DNA of 64,000 nucleotides from Strongylocentrotus purpuratus (lineage: Eukaryota > Echinodermata > Echinoidea > Camarodonta > Strongylocentrotidae): NCBI RefSeq assembly GCF_000002235.5, contig NW_022145596.1:3523352-3587351 (forward strand), read 5' to 3'. Shown here in pieces: positions 25,416-37,204 of this stretch. The notes beneath the pieces were generated by a model. That model worked only from the letters and a program-made list of their open reading frames with translations, searched no databases and was not told the DNA's origin. How positions within the stretch are numbered: position 1 is the first letter of the stretch; every line of letters starts with the position of its first letter. The position numbers were made by a program, and so were the translations under genes.

Positions 25416-26267
25416 CAAAATACTTACTGATAGTGATAATAAGCAATGTAATGTCAAATGATCAATCAAAAAAAATGCCCAATCAAAATAATGCCCAATC
25501 AAAATGTTGCATTAAAATAAATGCACACTAATTTAATTGTGCACAGCTTGTTATGACTGCATATGAAAACTACAAGCCTGCCAAACATTGCTTCTGAAAT
25601 AATTGACTGAAGTCTGCTTGGGAGCCTTTTAAATTTAGGGTAAAATACTTAGCCAAAAGCATCAACTGAATACCAACGTTGGCTAAGTATTTTATCTACG
25701 CCGAAAATTAATTTAAAATACTCATATTTCTGACTTAAAGGTAATACAAAGTTTTGGAAAATTATGAAAATTGGGTGGATAGTGATTCTTTACAATTTTG
25801 ATATATTTGGATGCCCCTGAGGATGTATTAAAAGCACTAGAAAATATAGCCCCTAAAACACTTGTGCTTTCGATAAAAATTTAATATAAAAATTTACCGG
25901 TGCTCCCGGTAAATTTCTGATATATTTCAAATAGCGCCTACGGCCGTACAATCGTAGGTGCGACCCTGAAAATCTCAGAATATGTAGTTGTGATATATAA
26001 TTTCAAGACGGGAATAGCTAATTGGTCGATTTTAGTCAAGAAACATTGTTTGATAGCTTAAGTATTATCTTAACCTTGAGAGGAAGCTATACAACATAAA
26101 TAGTTTATTATTTACAATTTCATAACTTTAGACTCAATTTCAAACACGACAACGATCACTGAATAGTGTAGGATTGCATATGCTTCCAATATGTTCATTT
26201 GAACCAAATTCATGACCCTATACCAAAACTCTGTATTACCTTTAAGAAATGAATTGAATACGGGCCC
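25416..26267. mobile_element. Host MITE (GGGCCGGTATT family) copy 2, split by the family C insertion
   Basis: The left part (25416-25738) aligns with about 9167-9455 of copy 1 (for example AAATACTTACTGATA, CTGCCAAACA, TTGGCTAAGTATTTT). The right part after the insertion ends GAATTGAATACGGGCCC (to 26267), matching copy 1's terminal GAATTGAATACCGGCCC. Its own left terminus is lost or diverged. Confidence 0.7.
25739..26241. mobile_element. TTAA-flanked MITE, family C, nested in another MITE
   Basis: TIR AGGTAATACAAAGTTTTGG on the left and AGGTAATACAGAGTTTTGG from the right, flanked by TTAA at 25735-25738 and 26242-26245. Length 503 bp. It interrupts a copy of the GGGCCGGTATT element: the host continues on both sides. 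Confidence 0.8.
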
Positions 26268-26392
26268 AAAATATCATCAACTGCGGCTACTAAAACGTAT
26301 GATAATTACGCAGTCTTCTGTTTTCCCATCTTTAAGTCTTTAAGATGCCCTTTCTAACACCACACCCATGGGTGCCAATCATTAAAACATGA

Positions 26393-26645
26393 CTATGTCT
26401 TGCCTTTCATGGCATGGAAATTAATTCCGCAGATGACAACCCGGACTGTTGAGATAAATCTTAAAGCATCCAGGTCTTGAAGTAATATGAACTGCTCGGG
26501 GTCCATCAAATACATCGCATCACAATATTCCAATCCCTGGTCATTTGCCCCACCATCATCATCATCTTCACAGCTACCAACGACTTGAGAGCGGACAAGT
26601 ACGACTCCTTGAAATCCGACCTCACACTCAGCACAAACTTACGTC
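26393..26645 (-). other. Coding-like unique segment, possible exon remnant
   Basis: This is an island of balanced composition between the family C nest and a foldback element. On the minus strand one frame is open for about 80 codons and includes GLEYCDAMYLMDPEQFILLQ and, further on, STVRVVICGINFHAMKGK before a stop. The plus strand also has open stretches (for example TNDLRADKYDSLKSDLTLST), so the reading frame is ambiguous. No family recognised. It could be an exon, a 5' UTR exon of the methyltransferase gene downstream on the same strand, or a decayed transposon fragment. Confidence 0.2.
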
Positions 26646-26649
26646 ATCT

Positions 26650-26960
26650 GGGGGGTGTTTCACAAAGATCCTAAGTTTAACTTATCTCTAAGTTGGACTT
26701 AACAATTATGGAAAGCCGTTAGCATCTATGAAAATATTTTGTATAAGTTATTTTAAAAGGCATAAAATGTTGTTTTAAATAGTTCATATTTTCTATTATC
26801 AAGGAGATTTCATGTTCTTGAAGTGGAATTTACAAAAAGTCTAAAATACTTTAACTTTTGCTTTGAACATATTTTATTTTAAGGCTACAAATGGCTCTCC
26901 ATAATATTTAAGTCCAACTTAGAGTTAAGTTTGACTTAGGATCTTTGTGAAACACTCCCC
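26650..26960. mobile_element. Foldback MITE with long TIRs (GTGTTTCACAAAGATCCTAAG)
   Basis: About 70 bp of inverted repeat at each end: GTGTTTCACAAAGATCCTAA on the left and TTAGGATCTTTGTGAAACAC on the right, continuing through AAGTTGGACTTAA and ATTATGGAGAGCC-type blocks. 311 bp. No ORF. Confidence 0.75.
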
Positions 26961-27221
26961 TGATGTTGACTTCGGGCAAACATCAATATGCTGGTTAATT
27001 TTCTAGGAACCATATTGGCGTATTGACAAAAATCATTCACTTTCCGCCTTCTCTCTCAACCGAATGCGCGAGGGCGGGTTGATGATCGAACTGTTTTCTT
27101 GATGGTTGATGGTGGTATGAATGGGAAGAATGAAGTGGGCAGAAACGGAAAGTCTCAAGGCACTATTAAAGGTAGAGATGCATTCTCTCTGTCAGAAAAA
27201 TACATTATCAAGCACGATTAA

Positions 27222-27603
27222 AGATAAACTTTAGTACTGGTAATGTGATTGCATTGTGAAAGAAAAGGTGTGGAAAGGATCAGAAACAGTTGATCATGTA
27301 GCATGTAAGTATTGGTGTGCACTGCAAGGTTCTGGAGTCATCAAATCATAATAAATTTGACCGAGTCTTGGTAAAGTAACAAGCACTCACATAGAAAGCT
27401 ATATATGGGACAACACACATGGTGTCGGGGCTAGTACTATCTTGATTTCCTTGTCTTTCTATGCTCATTACTCAGCCAGTATACATTTTCTTCCAAAATT
27501 GTTTGGCACATGTCATTTATTTGTAATCTTGAACATTCAGTGTAAGTTTCGTTTGATTCTGTGAGAATTATTATTTTTTTTTTACCAGTACTGGAGTTTA
27601 TCT
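27222..27603. mobile_element. TTAA-flanked MITE, family B copy 2
   Basis: TIR AGATAAACTTTAGTACTGGT and, reverse-complemented from the right, AGATAAACTCCAGTACTGGT, flanked by TTAA at 27218-27221 and 27604-27607. Length 382 bp. It lies inverted relative to copy 1. Confidence 0.8.
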
Positions 27604-27999
27604 TTAATATGACAGAGAGTCCTTCAGTGGTGGATACAAAAAGGGGTAAACAAGAAGTACCGGTATGTGTTCTTTATTTTTTAGACAAACTACAGGTATC
27701 ATAGATCTGCACACTGAAGAAAAAAATGTATTCACGATGGTGGATCTCTTAACAGCTGGCAGGGATATTAGTATCATTGGACATAATCACTTCAAAGCTC
27801 ATCATTTAAAACACTACTATGATTTCAAGACTATTAATTCAAATGATCAGGAATCTACTATATATCGTGTAGATGTGATGAATACATTTAGCAGCTCCAT
27901 TAGAAAGCATGTATGGAGAAGCAATTGTTTTCAGCGGAATGACACATAAATTAATATCGGATGCACATGAAAAATGATGACACAAAATACTCCCTAGAG

Positions 28000-29520
28000 C
28001 TCAGAGTGTGCACTGTAAATGCAAAGACTGTCATTAAATCTGATGATACAAGTAATTAAAAAATAATTGCAAACTGCTGAGGTCATTTGCTTGTACAAGT
28101 AAATGGAAAAGTGGTACGTATGTTGTTATTACAATTCGTCCCTATTTTCACGAAGTGACGATAGTGAATAAAAATTGCATACAATTTGCGTGCAGATTTT
28201 CCTCACTACCGTCACCACGTGAAAACAGGAACGAATTAATTATCAAAGCAATTTTATTTTTCAATCAGCTATTTTTTACAGTAAAGATAATGATCGATCA
28301 TGATCCTTTTTATCGCAAACTCCCCACACACATGCATAATTCATATTTCTCCCTCTAGGGAAAAATCAAAAATGAATAAACTAAAATGTGTGAAACACAT
28401 GGTTGATAGGTATAATGAATTCTCAGATGGTGTCTCCCACATGTGATGCCCGGATGCAATTTTGTTAATGAGATAGAGAGGTCAAGCCAAGATGAAGATA
28501 GGCCTAAAGATAATGATTACAGTGGTAATGAGGCGACTGAGGATCAGTAGACTGTTGTCATGGTAATTGAGCCATGATAATGGTGACGATGACTGATGAA
28601 AGGTGGTGATAATGGTTACAATGGCTTTAGGAAGTCGGAGCTTCTAGCAAAAAAACACATTATGAACAGGGCTCTTTGGCAATAGTAAAGATATTGAATA
28701 CACGTATGATGATGAATATGTGTACTGAAGAAGATACTTAATACATACGACAGTTCTTATGGCTAAAAATATCAGATATGTTATTAAAATTAGAGTGGTT
28801 TAAACTGATCAACGGGTCTGAATGAAGGTGAGACTACTGGGGTCTAGTTTACCTAACATTCCACGGCATGCGTGTTATTAAAATCCACCCAAAGGGTTTG
28901 ACCAAACCATGATGGCCATGATCAGGCTTCGTGATCTTGAATAGCTAATATTTCACGTAGGCCAACGTAATAACATAAAGTACACCATGTAGGGTCGTGT
29001 CATCACAGCAATCCTTTTTCCCCTTTTTTTGGTGTGCACAGAATGCGCCCTACATTTTCCTTCCACAGGCTCTTCTTACAATTCAGCTTAAAGCTTATCT
29101 GCCATAGTTTACAGGAGGGATTAGACCGCCCTGCAAGGTCACTGGACAGGTGGTTATCTCATTAACTCAGCTCTCAGTTAACATAAGAAAAAGAGGATCA
29201 TGGGGGACCAATGGTCACCGATTAGGCATTGTTTGTTATATAGAGGGAGCAAGTAGCTACAAGTAGTGCAGTGGGCCTTTAAAATAATTACAATTTATTG
29301 AAACAGTGACAACTACATGTATTACATCTCAGTGAGAAAAGGTTTCATTACATTTTCTGAAGCAAACAATGTGACTTTCACAGAACACAGTTCAAAATTT
29401 TCTATGTCCCTTCATGCTCAAGGCTATATATTTGTTCTCTTACTTTATGAAAAAACAAAAGTAGAATAAGACCCTAAATACGTGAGAAATATTAAGAATG
29501 ATATACCCAGAAATCACTAC
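28000..29520. other. Unique AT-rich DNA, nothing recognised
   Basis: Includes GATGAT/GGTGAT-rich stretches near 28,560-28,620 but no repeat or exon I can support. Confidence 0.5.
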
Positions 29521-29554
29521 ATCACAGATCAACCTTGGAGCAGGAAGCATTTAT

Positions 29555-29794
29555 AAAGCCTTGTTCACTTAAGATGCGGTAAACTACCTTTAAAACACTG
29601 ACGGGGGAAAAAAATTAATAATAACTGGTATATATATCATAATCCGCAATCAACTGTGTATGCTTACGGAAAATTGTTGGACACAGCAATGTTTGTAATC
29701 CCATTTTGCCATTCATTTACATGAAAGATAATTTTATTTTTCCACAGCATTTTAGGTGGTTTACCCTATTACACCTATGTATGAACAAGGCTTT
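29555..29794. mobile_element. Foldback element (AAAGCCTTGTTCA...TGAACAAGGCTTT)
   Basis: Outer arms AAAGCCTTGTTCA and TGAACAAGGCTTT are exact complements. Inner arms GGTAAACTACCTTTAAAAC and ATTTTAGGTGGTTTACC continue the inverted repeat imperfectly. 240 bp, no ORF. Confidence 0.6.
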
Positions 29795-29799
29795 GTGCC

Positions 29800-31440
29800 C
29801 TCTGCTCCTTTAGCCAAATTGGCAACCTGGTTCCATTATTCATTGTAAGCCATCCGGTAATTTGAAAGAAACCTTCTCATGACAGAATACCATGATTTGC
29901 ACTATATATTATGTACAAGGAACTTACAGCAGAAAAGAGTTCTCGAGGGCATCGAGGCACAAGAGATCTTTCTGTCCATTTGCATATATATTAGCAGATG
30001 GAATATGAGAAGATTGAAAAAAGCAAAAACCCATGTCAAGACGCCCTTCTTGGATATTACAATGCAAAATGCATCATTGTTGAAAATTATAATTTATCAC
30101 ATAGAGTTACAACCACATCATTAGGAAATGGAGCTAGTAAATACATGTACCATCTCAATCTGGCTTAAAGTTACCTAGACTTTCATTGAGATACATCAAC
30201 AAATTACTTTTTATAACTAACATCATTCACTATGTCATTTGCATTCGCTAAGATACATGTACCTAATATCAATCTCTATCTATAAAGACCTAATATGTAT
30301 TTTTCCATTAGTACTTTTAAAATTGTAAACATGGAACAATGCCATGAAAGATAAAAGAAATCACCCCATCCAGAATACAACATTCATATTGTGTAGCACA
30401 GTGTAACAAAACATGACACTTGGTCTTGGGGGAGAATCGATGGATAATAACAAGGAAAATTAACCAATTAAATATGGGCCTCTATTTATAATCTGCTAAT
30501 TATCTGTAGGAAACAAAACATCTATTATAACATCTAAGCCAATCGTTTGAAATAAAAGCAAAATGCACACTGTGTTGTGAGAGAATAAGGGAGATTTTGT
30601 CCTTATCCGTCAAGTACAATTTTGGTTAGCTTGAAAATCTGAGCTGTCTTCTCTCATGAGGTTTTTAGCTGCTAATTGCTTTGTAGAGTCACTTGCATTG
30701 TTTCAGAGTATTCTGTTTCCATATACTATAAATACATGGCCACATGCCTTCTTAGTTCTACATTATTTTGGACTTGCAGTCTTCTATTATGGGATGTCAA
30801 CAACTTTTTTGTCTCTACTTTTTGTCCTTCTGAGTAAATTTATCCGATTGATTTTCCACGAAAATAAAAATATCAAAACATGTATGATATAAGCTATGTG
30901 TCTTTGTAAGAATCTTCAGGAGAATCTGGGGACTCAGGATACATGTACACATCTGAGAAACCAAGTCATTCACTGCATTAATTGCTTTTTTCATGGCAAA
31001 ATAACAACATTTTGCTGCATTCAATATTATAAATCAAGCATTTGGATTGTTTGTTCAACTACAGTGTAAGTGCCAGGTTCGATGTTATAAAGGCTCAGAG
31101 TGTAGTTTAGATATTTCAGATAAAATTGCAGACAGACACTTTGGCCTGTACATCAAATTCAAAACGGGAACATGCAGAGGGGAGTAAAACTAAATTAACT
31201 TTTATTGCTTTCACTTAAAATACTTTATGTGTACGATTAAGAAAGAATCTTGCTGTAACTCCCAGCATTTTGAGATCACATGCACAATTGGTATACAGAA
31301 TAAAAAACAAACAAGAAAACAAAATCTGTGAACCAGAAGCAATTTGAACCTACTGCCATCTGGGCAGCGACAGTACCATCAGGCAAAATCATTTTGAAAT
31401 TACATTCCTACATGTATAGGAGAAATGTAGAGAAATTAGA
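29800..31440. other. Unique AT-rich DNA, nothing recognised
   Basis: Short chance ORFs only (60-80 codons). No TIR or splice-supported exon seen. Confidence 0.5.
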
Positions 31441-31448
31441 GAAATTAA

Positions 31449-31826
31449 AGGGATCGTTTAACAATGTTAAATCTGAGATACACGTCCCTACGTGTTATCA
31501 GTGTCTGTGATATGGTATAAAATTGAAGCCCTAAAAAATTTCCGCTTCAAAATGATCAAGAAAGTGCCTCAGAAAAGGGAAAATCTTTGAGTGACCGGTT
31601 TTACCATACTCGTTTTCCCCAGTAGACTGTAGTGTTATGAAAACCGTCAGGCGAACGGTTTTCAAAATTTGTAATTCCAATCATAAATATCTTGATAATC
31701 AGACAGGCGATCGGCTTGTAAAAGTCATGGGGTTCCTGACTGACCTAAAGGTTTATAATTATCATTGCATCATGAGCTAAATCCAGAATTTTGTTTCAGA
31801 ATCTGAGACAAAGTTACCGGATCCCT
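31449..31826. mobile_element. TTAA-flanked MITE, family E
   Basis: TIR AGGGATCGTTTAAC on the left and AGGGATCCGGTAAC from the right, TTAA at 31445-31448 and 31827-31830, 378 bp. Inner repeats are partly palindromic (AATCTGAGATACACG, AATCTGAGACAAAG). Confidence 0.7.
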
Positions 31827-32049
31827 TTAAAGAATGTTATTGTATGAAAACCTACATGTAAGATGGAAGCCTACAGTCTACAGGCACATCTTGATTGCTA
31901 ATACTACTGATGGTAATCATATATTATATATCAAGTTATCAACAATATAATAGAACGTTATGATAATAACAATAGCAACACCACCATCACCAATAACAAC
32001 AACAAAATAATACTATCAATAATAACAATAATAATAAAGATAATAATAT

Positions 32050-32195
32050 AATAAGCAAATAATTGCAGTTGATGAAGGTGATGGGAGAAACTATCACTTC
32101 TGAGGCGATCTGGATGTAGCTATCTTTCAGATCGCTTAGGAAGTGATAGTTTGCCATCGCCTGAAACCAAAAGGTGATTATTTGCTTTATATTCC
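32050..32195. repeat. Long imperfect hairpin, about 145 bp
   Basis: Arms AAACTATCACTTCTGAGGCG/ATCT and AGATCGCTTAGGAAGTGATA/GTTT pair around a 17-nt loop. Pairing continues outward through GGTGATGG/CCATCGCC and ATAAGCAAATAAT/ATTATTTGCTTTAT. Either a tiny MITE or a transcribed hairpin. Confidence 0.6.
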
Positions 32196-32383
32196 ACATC
32201 GGAAACATTTCACTTCTTCCGTCAGAGCAACAAGTCATCAATTAACAGCTAGCAAACGATGTACGATACGTACAGTGCATGCAGTATGGTAGTGTGACCA
32301 TATAGTTCGCGCGTGACCAAAGTTCGCGCACTAACACTAAAAGCGCTTATAGAGGAGAGCAATACGCAACGTATACAATTAAA

Positions 32384-32514
32384 GTGCGTTGCACTGTGTA
32401 GATAGTACAGTACTTCTATCTTCAGTGAAAGTGCGTTGTACCAAGAAGTTCCTAGTAACTTCTTGGTTGTACTGTGTAGATGGTACTACTATCTACACAG
32501 TGCAACAAACTTTT
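32384..32514. repeat. Nested hairpin, about 130 bp
   Basis: GTTGCACTGTGTAGATAGTA (from 32391) is exactly complementary to TACTATCTACACAGTGCAAC. Inside lies a second perfect palindrome, CCAAGAAGTT-CCTAGT-AACTTCTTGG. A two-level foldback. Confidence 0.65.
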
Positions 32515-32599
32515 CTTCTCCAATCAATGATGGGCGAACTATCTTTCATCACATGATTTACTTTTGACCAATCGTAGAGCAAGATTCTTAGTACAGGTG

Positions 32600-32662
32600 T
32601 ATGTGGAATATAATAATAAATATCATATTCACAATTATAATAACAATTATAATAGTAATTGG

Positions 32663-32694
<32 letters not shown>

Positions 32695-32960
32695 TGGTGG
32701 TGGTGGTGGTGGTGGTGGTGGTGGTGGTGGTGGTGGTGGTGGCGGCGGTGGTGGTGGTGGTGGTGGTGGTGGTGGTGGTGGTGGTGGTGGTGATGGTGAT
32801 GGTGATGGTGATGGTGATGGTGATGATGATGATGATCATAATAATGATAATAATAATAATAAAAACAATAATCATGATAATAATAATGATAATAATAAAA
32901 GTGATAATAATCTTAGGCCCTAAGTTATAATAATAATTAGTAATGATGATGATGATGATA
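32600..32960. repeat. (GAT)n-(GTG)n-(GATGGT)n-(AAT)n trinucleotide array
   Basis: The core at 32663-32836 runs GAT, then GGT/GTG with one GCGGCG interruption, then GATGGT units, and is flanked by AAT-rich repeats. The poly-Val/poly-Thr ORFs on the two strands are artefacts. Confidence 0.95.
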
Positions 32961-33339
32961 TGATGATGATGCCAGTGATGACAAAAAGCCGAACCACCAT
33001 ATTATGAATTGGTCAAACATTAATATAAGAATTATCACAAATTGTAATAATGATCACAAATTATAAGAAACAAAACCCTGGGAGCTGGGCAGCATCAATG
33101 GGTCTGTGCTGCTGCCCTACCAAATACTATTCATACTAGTTTATCAATGCACATTTCATTCACTCATCATGATTACCACAATGGACAGAATTTTGTCAAT
33201 AACATCATCCTTTTCTCTCCAAGTAGCACATATGTTCCAACAAACACAATTGATTTTTTTTCTTCTCATAATCGCATAAGCACGATTCTGAATACTGAAT
33301 ACTAATCAGCTAAACATGGCTATTCGGAACACACTCACA

Positions 33340-33780
33340 GCTCAACGGTGGATAACGGGCTTCACACGGCTCCAGCTTCGCCGCACTTCAGGCGTATCGA
33401 ATTCATCACAACCCGCTGGTTTTCACTGAGAAAACTGGCAAAAGCATATGTCTCTTCAGTGGTGTAATGCAATACCGTCACTATCTACGACTTGAGCATA
33501 TGCAACTAAGAAAACAAATTGAATTTACATACCTATACGATATTAACTGAGCTGGATGTGGCGGAAATAAGGCAGAAACACGATCAGAAGACAAGTTTTT
33601 GAGACACCTGTGTCCCAGCCGAGGCTCTATGCCAGCGCAGCCTAGATGAGATGACACGTAGCGTATAGCAGGCGTCTGCACAATACTGGTCGTGTATTGA
33701 TTGTATGAGTGAATTATACCCACGCAAAACGGGGCGCTGTGATGCTGTACTTGCACGGTTTACACACAAAGCTCATTGGT
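33340..33780. promoter_or_regulatory. CpG-richer patch, candidate promoter/5' exon on the minus strand
   Basis: Higher CG content than its flanks. On the minus strand CGTATAG is followed by a GTATGT donor (33527-33532). It could be a non-coding first exon of the methyltransferase gene, whose 5' UTR acceptor lies at 24.56 kb; this is inference from orientation only. Confidence 0.2.
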
Positions 33781-33968
33781 TTGTCGTCTGCTAATATCCT
33801 CATCCGATCAGCACACATTGTATAAAATCATTGTTGTCCATATCGTAAAATGATGGAAAATAGGATTATTTATTTCACCCTTGCATCTCAGACTGACTGA
33901 CATCATCATCCCAGGACAGCTTCTAGATCATGATCATTCAAAGGTTCAAGGTTCAAGGAAAGATGATA

Positions 33969-34310
33969 ACCCCCCCCCCCCACTCTTTTTTCTTTCTTTT
34001 TTTCCTTCTCTCCTTTCTTTTCTTTTCTTTCTTTTTTTCCTCTCCTTCCTCTTTTTCTTATTCTCTTTCCTTCTTCTGTTCTCTATCCTCTCTTTTCCTT
34101 TCTTTCCTTTTTCTTTGCTTTTTTTTTCTTTTCTTTCTCTTTCCCTCTCGATTAATTTTTTTTACCTCCCCCTTTTCTCATTTTTCCCGACGGCACAGCA
34201 ATTTTACCGACAATATCCTGACAGGTGCATGTCGCACCCCACGGCCACACTCCCCCCCCCCCCCCTCCTTTAGCGACGCACCTGTCCCCAGCCCCCCCCC
34301 CCCCCCATTT
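33969..34310. repeat. Polypyrimidine tract with poly-C runs
   Basis: CTTTT/CCTTT-rich for about 200 bp, then C runs at about 34251-34265 and 34294-34307. Confidence 0.9.
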
Positions 34311-34683
34311 TGAGTATGAATAACGGCAGGTCATTTTAAAATTCAATTTGCCGATTAAAATCAAAGCATGAAGGTTATACTCAAATTTTCTTTATTAAAC
34401 AAAGGATGGCAAAAATCGCAGTTGTAGTGTCAATGTCTAAGAATTAAGAGACATGCAACGCTACTCAGGGTCCTCCTCAAATATATCAACTACTTTTCGA
34501 CGCATCCCCGGCCAGAAGTGTTTTCTTTATTTCCCTCTTTCTTTCTCCATCACGGTCGAATTATCCCCCTGGATCCAATATGAGTTTTTGTTATTGTTGG
34601 TTTTCTCTTTATTGATTTCCCACCGAAACAGCATTGTTTCGTGTATTTCATCCTCAATATCGGATAACCATGTACAGAAATCG

Positions 34684-34932
34684 TTTCTTCTTCTTCTTCT
34701 TCTTCTTCTTCTTCTTCTTCTTCTTCTTCTTCTTCTTCTTCTTCTTCTTCTTCTTCTTCTTCTTCTTCTTCTTCTTCTTCTTCTTCTTCTTCTTTTTTCT
34801 ACTTCAGTTTTTCTTCTTCTTCCTCTACTTCAGTTCTTCTTCTTCTTCTTCTTCTACTTCAGTTTTTCTTCTTCTTCTTCTACTTCAGTTTTTCTTCTTC
34901 TTCTTTTTCTTCTTCTTCTCCTCCTCCTCCTC
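34684..34932. repeat. (CTT)n tract, about 110 bp pure plus about 135 bp imperfect
   Basis: Pure CTT from 34686 to about 34792, followed by a TACTTCAGTTTTTCTTCTTC minisatellite of four units and a TCC tail. Poly-Leu/poly-Phe ORFs here are not genes. Confidence 0.95.
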
Positions 34933-35156
34933 CATCTGAACTTTTTTCCTATTTCCCCTCTCCTTCATTTTATCCTTCTCTCTTATATCTATATGCAAAA
35001 TTTTGAAATTAAAACCCAACGCCCAAATGAGGGCGCTGGATTAATATTGAATAGCAGTAAGATTGCTGGCTTCCGCGCTTTCAAACTTTCTCTAATTGTT
35101 CCGTTTCCTATCTCCGCCCCCCCCCCAAAAAAAAATGACCGTCTCTGTATCTGTCT

Positions 35157-35165
35157 GTCTGTCTG

Positions 35166-35203
<38 letters not shown>

Positions 35204-35276
35204 CCTCCCTCCCTCCTTCCGTCACTCTCTGTCTGTCTTCCCCTCTCTCTCTCCCTCTCTCTCTCTTCCTCTCTCT
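35157..35276. repeat. (CTGT)/(CT)n/(CCCT) tract
   Basis: CTGT units, then CT, then CCCT and CTCTCCC variants. Confidence 0.9.
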
Positions 35277-35931
35277 AATTTATTAATTCCCCTACTCACG
35301 TTTTACATCTCTATATTTATATTTGTGGACAAAACACAATTTAAAATCCAAAATGATAAAGGGCATACGAGTGGCATTGCTTTTTTTCAAATTATCTATT
35401 ATCTATTTCATTTCTATTCCATAGTGCATAATGCATGTCCTCCAATGATATTCTAACAATTCGTGGAATAGCGCCATCTCAAGAATTAGCGGTACTACAT
35501 TTCTGTGCCAATGACAGATTAGATGCTTGTGAATCATCTGACAACTCATATCGGACTCCAGTTTGCACATTGTAAAGTTGAAGAATGTAACATTTATTTT
35601 AGAGAATACCTTTTATTGCATATATCCAAATACTGTTTTCTTTGGATCCTACTTCTTAACTATATCTTCTTGACAAAATCAATCGAGGCCCCAAATATTA
35701 TTTTGTGCATCAGTATTGAGAACCAACTCTGTGTACTTTCTGTTGAAATTAGAGAGTACGTCTTATAGCAAAAGCTGTCGGAAATGACAGGCAAAATAGT
35801 TAAATCTGTAATGATAATTAGAATAACTAAGGAATTGACATAACACACCATCATATTTTAGGCTATTTATGATGGGTTCCCCCAATACATGTAAAATTAA
35901 TGTGTATACTCGAGTCTAAAACTATAATGAA

Positions 35932-35996
35932 TCTCTGTCTCTGTTTCCTTCTGTCTACCCCCCCCCCCCTTCTCTGTCTATCTCTATCTCTCTCTG

Positions 35997-36044
<48 letters not shown>

Positions 36045-36062
36045 TCTCACTCACTCCCCCAC
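35932..36062. repeat. (CT)n tract with a C10 run
   Basis: CTGT/CTAT variants, a C run at about 35959-35968, and a pure CT core at 36005-36040. Confidence 0.9.
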
Positions 36063-36660
36063 CCTCTGTCCTTATGAGAGAAGGGACTATTTATTATAGG
36101 CCTATTCTAGACTTGACGTACTAGCTTTCTCTATATAAAACAAAGTTTTTATTACCTTATGCTATTATTTGAGAGGGGGGAATAAACAGAGACAGAGTTG
36201 AAGGCATGATTATGATGAATATCGATGGTGCGTTATTCACATGCAGGCTAGCACCTCGTTGTCAGTACCAATAATTGCAAATCGGGAGTTCCCCTCTCCC
36301 TTTTGTTTTTATCGCTTCAGATCACGAATTATAGCCCATGAAACTGCATGGTAAACATGAAAGAATAGTAACAGCTTGCCCATGGTAACAAGCTCTCTCA
36401 CGCCATTATTTTTGAAAAATTCAAATTGTTGTGATTTTCTCTTGATACTGATTTATTTGGAGTTCTTAATAGGCCTATACTCTAAGTTTCTGAGAAAGAA
36501 GTCGACATGTTTATCACGAAACCAATCTAGGGCATGTAATAATAATAATAATAATTCTGCTTTTATATAGCGCTTAATACATCTATGACATAATTGGCAC
36601 AAAGCTAAGGAAACTAAAACAATAATTATTGTACAGATGTGTTTTTCAGCCAAACTCATG

Positions 36661-36821
36661 GGCCCGAATTCACAAAGCAAGGTTTGAGCTCAAACCTCCT
36701 TTTGTTTCGCCAAACCTCCTTATGTTCTTTACAAACCAGGTTTGTAAAAAAAGCGTAAAACGCGTCATATGACGTACGAAAACCAAGGTTTGTCGACAAA
36801 TCTCCTTTGTGAATTCGGGCC
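36661..36821. mobile_element. Foldback MITE (GGCCCGAATTCACAAAG) with 3-bp flanking repeat
   Basis: Ends GGCCCGAATTCACAAAG and CTTTGTGAATTCGGGCC are exact complements. ATG flanks both sides (36658-36660, 36822-36824), possibly a 3-bp target duplication as in Harbinger-type elements. 161 bp with internal CAAACCTCCTT repeats. Confidence 0.75.
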
Positions 36822-36854
36822 ATGAAGCCTATGATTTAGCCATCAAGGTGACCC

Positions 36855-36950
36855 GAAACATGTGACAATGTATGCATGTAACAATGTTTGCACGTGTCAA
36901 TGTATGCATGTGACAATGTTTGCATGTGTCAATGTATGCATGTTGCATAA
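36855..36950. repeat. Minisatellite of about 17 bp, GCATGTGACAATGT type
   Basis: About five units alternating GCATGTGACAATGTTT and GCATGTGTCAATGTAT. Confidence 0.8.
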
Positions 36951-37116
36951 TATACTCATGAGATGTGATTATTACGACTCGACTCCCCGTCATGATACAC
37001 AATTCATGTTGGAACCCTATTTTACACATGTCAACTATTGAACATTTTATATATTGAACGTTCGGAATGAAGTTACAAGCATCGAATAAGAGAAAGAGCT
37101 AAAGTGGAGTTAACCT

Positions 37117-37200
37117 ATTGTATTGTATAATATTGTATTATATTGTATTGTATTGTATTGGATTGGATTGGATTGGATTGGATTGGATTGTATCGTATTG
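37117..37200. repeat. (GTATT)n/(GGATT)n pentanucleotide array
   Basis: GTATT units turn abruptly into six GGATT units and back to GTATT. Confidence 0.9.
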
Positions 37201-37204
37201 TTAA

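Noticed and set aside
27665..27949. 94-codon plus-strand ORF (MCSLFFRQTTG...)
   Set aside because: No recognised family, and it starts in sequence next to a MITE; not enough to call a gene.
34453..35286. 277-codon ORF
   Set aside because: Its length comes from translation of CTT and CT repeats (poly-Leu/Phe/Ser); no domain or splice support.
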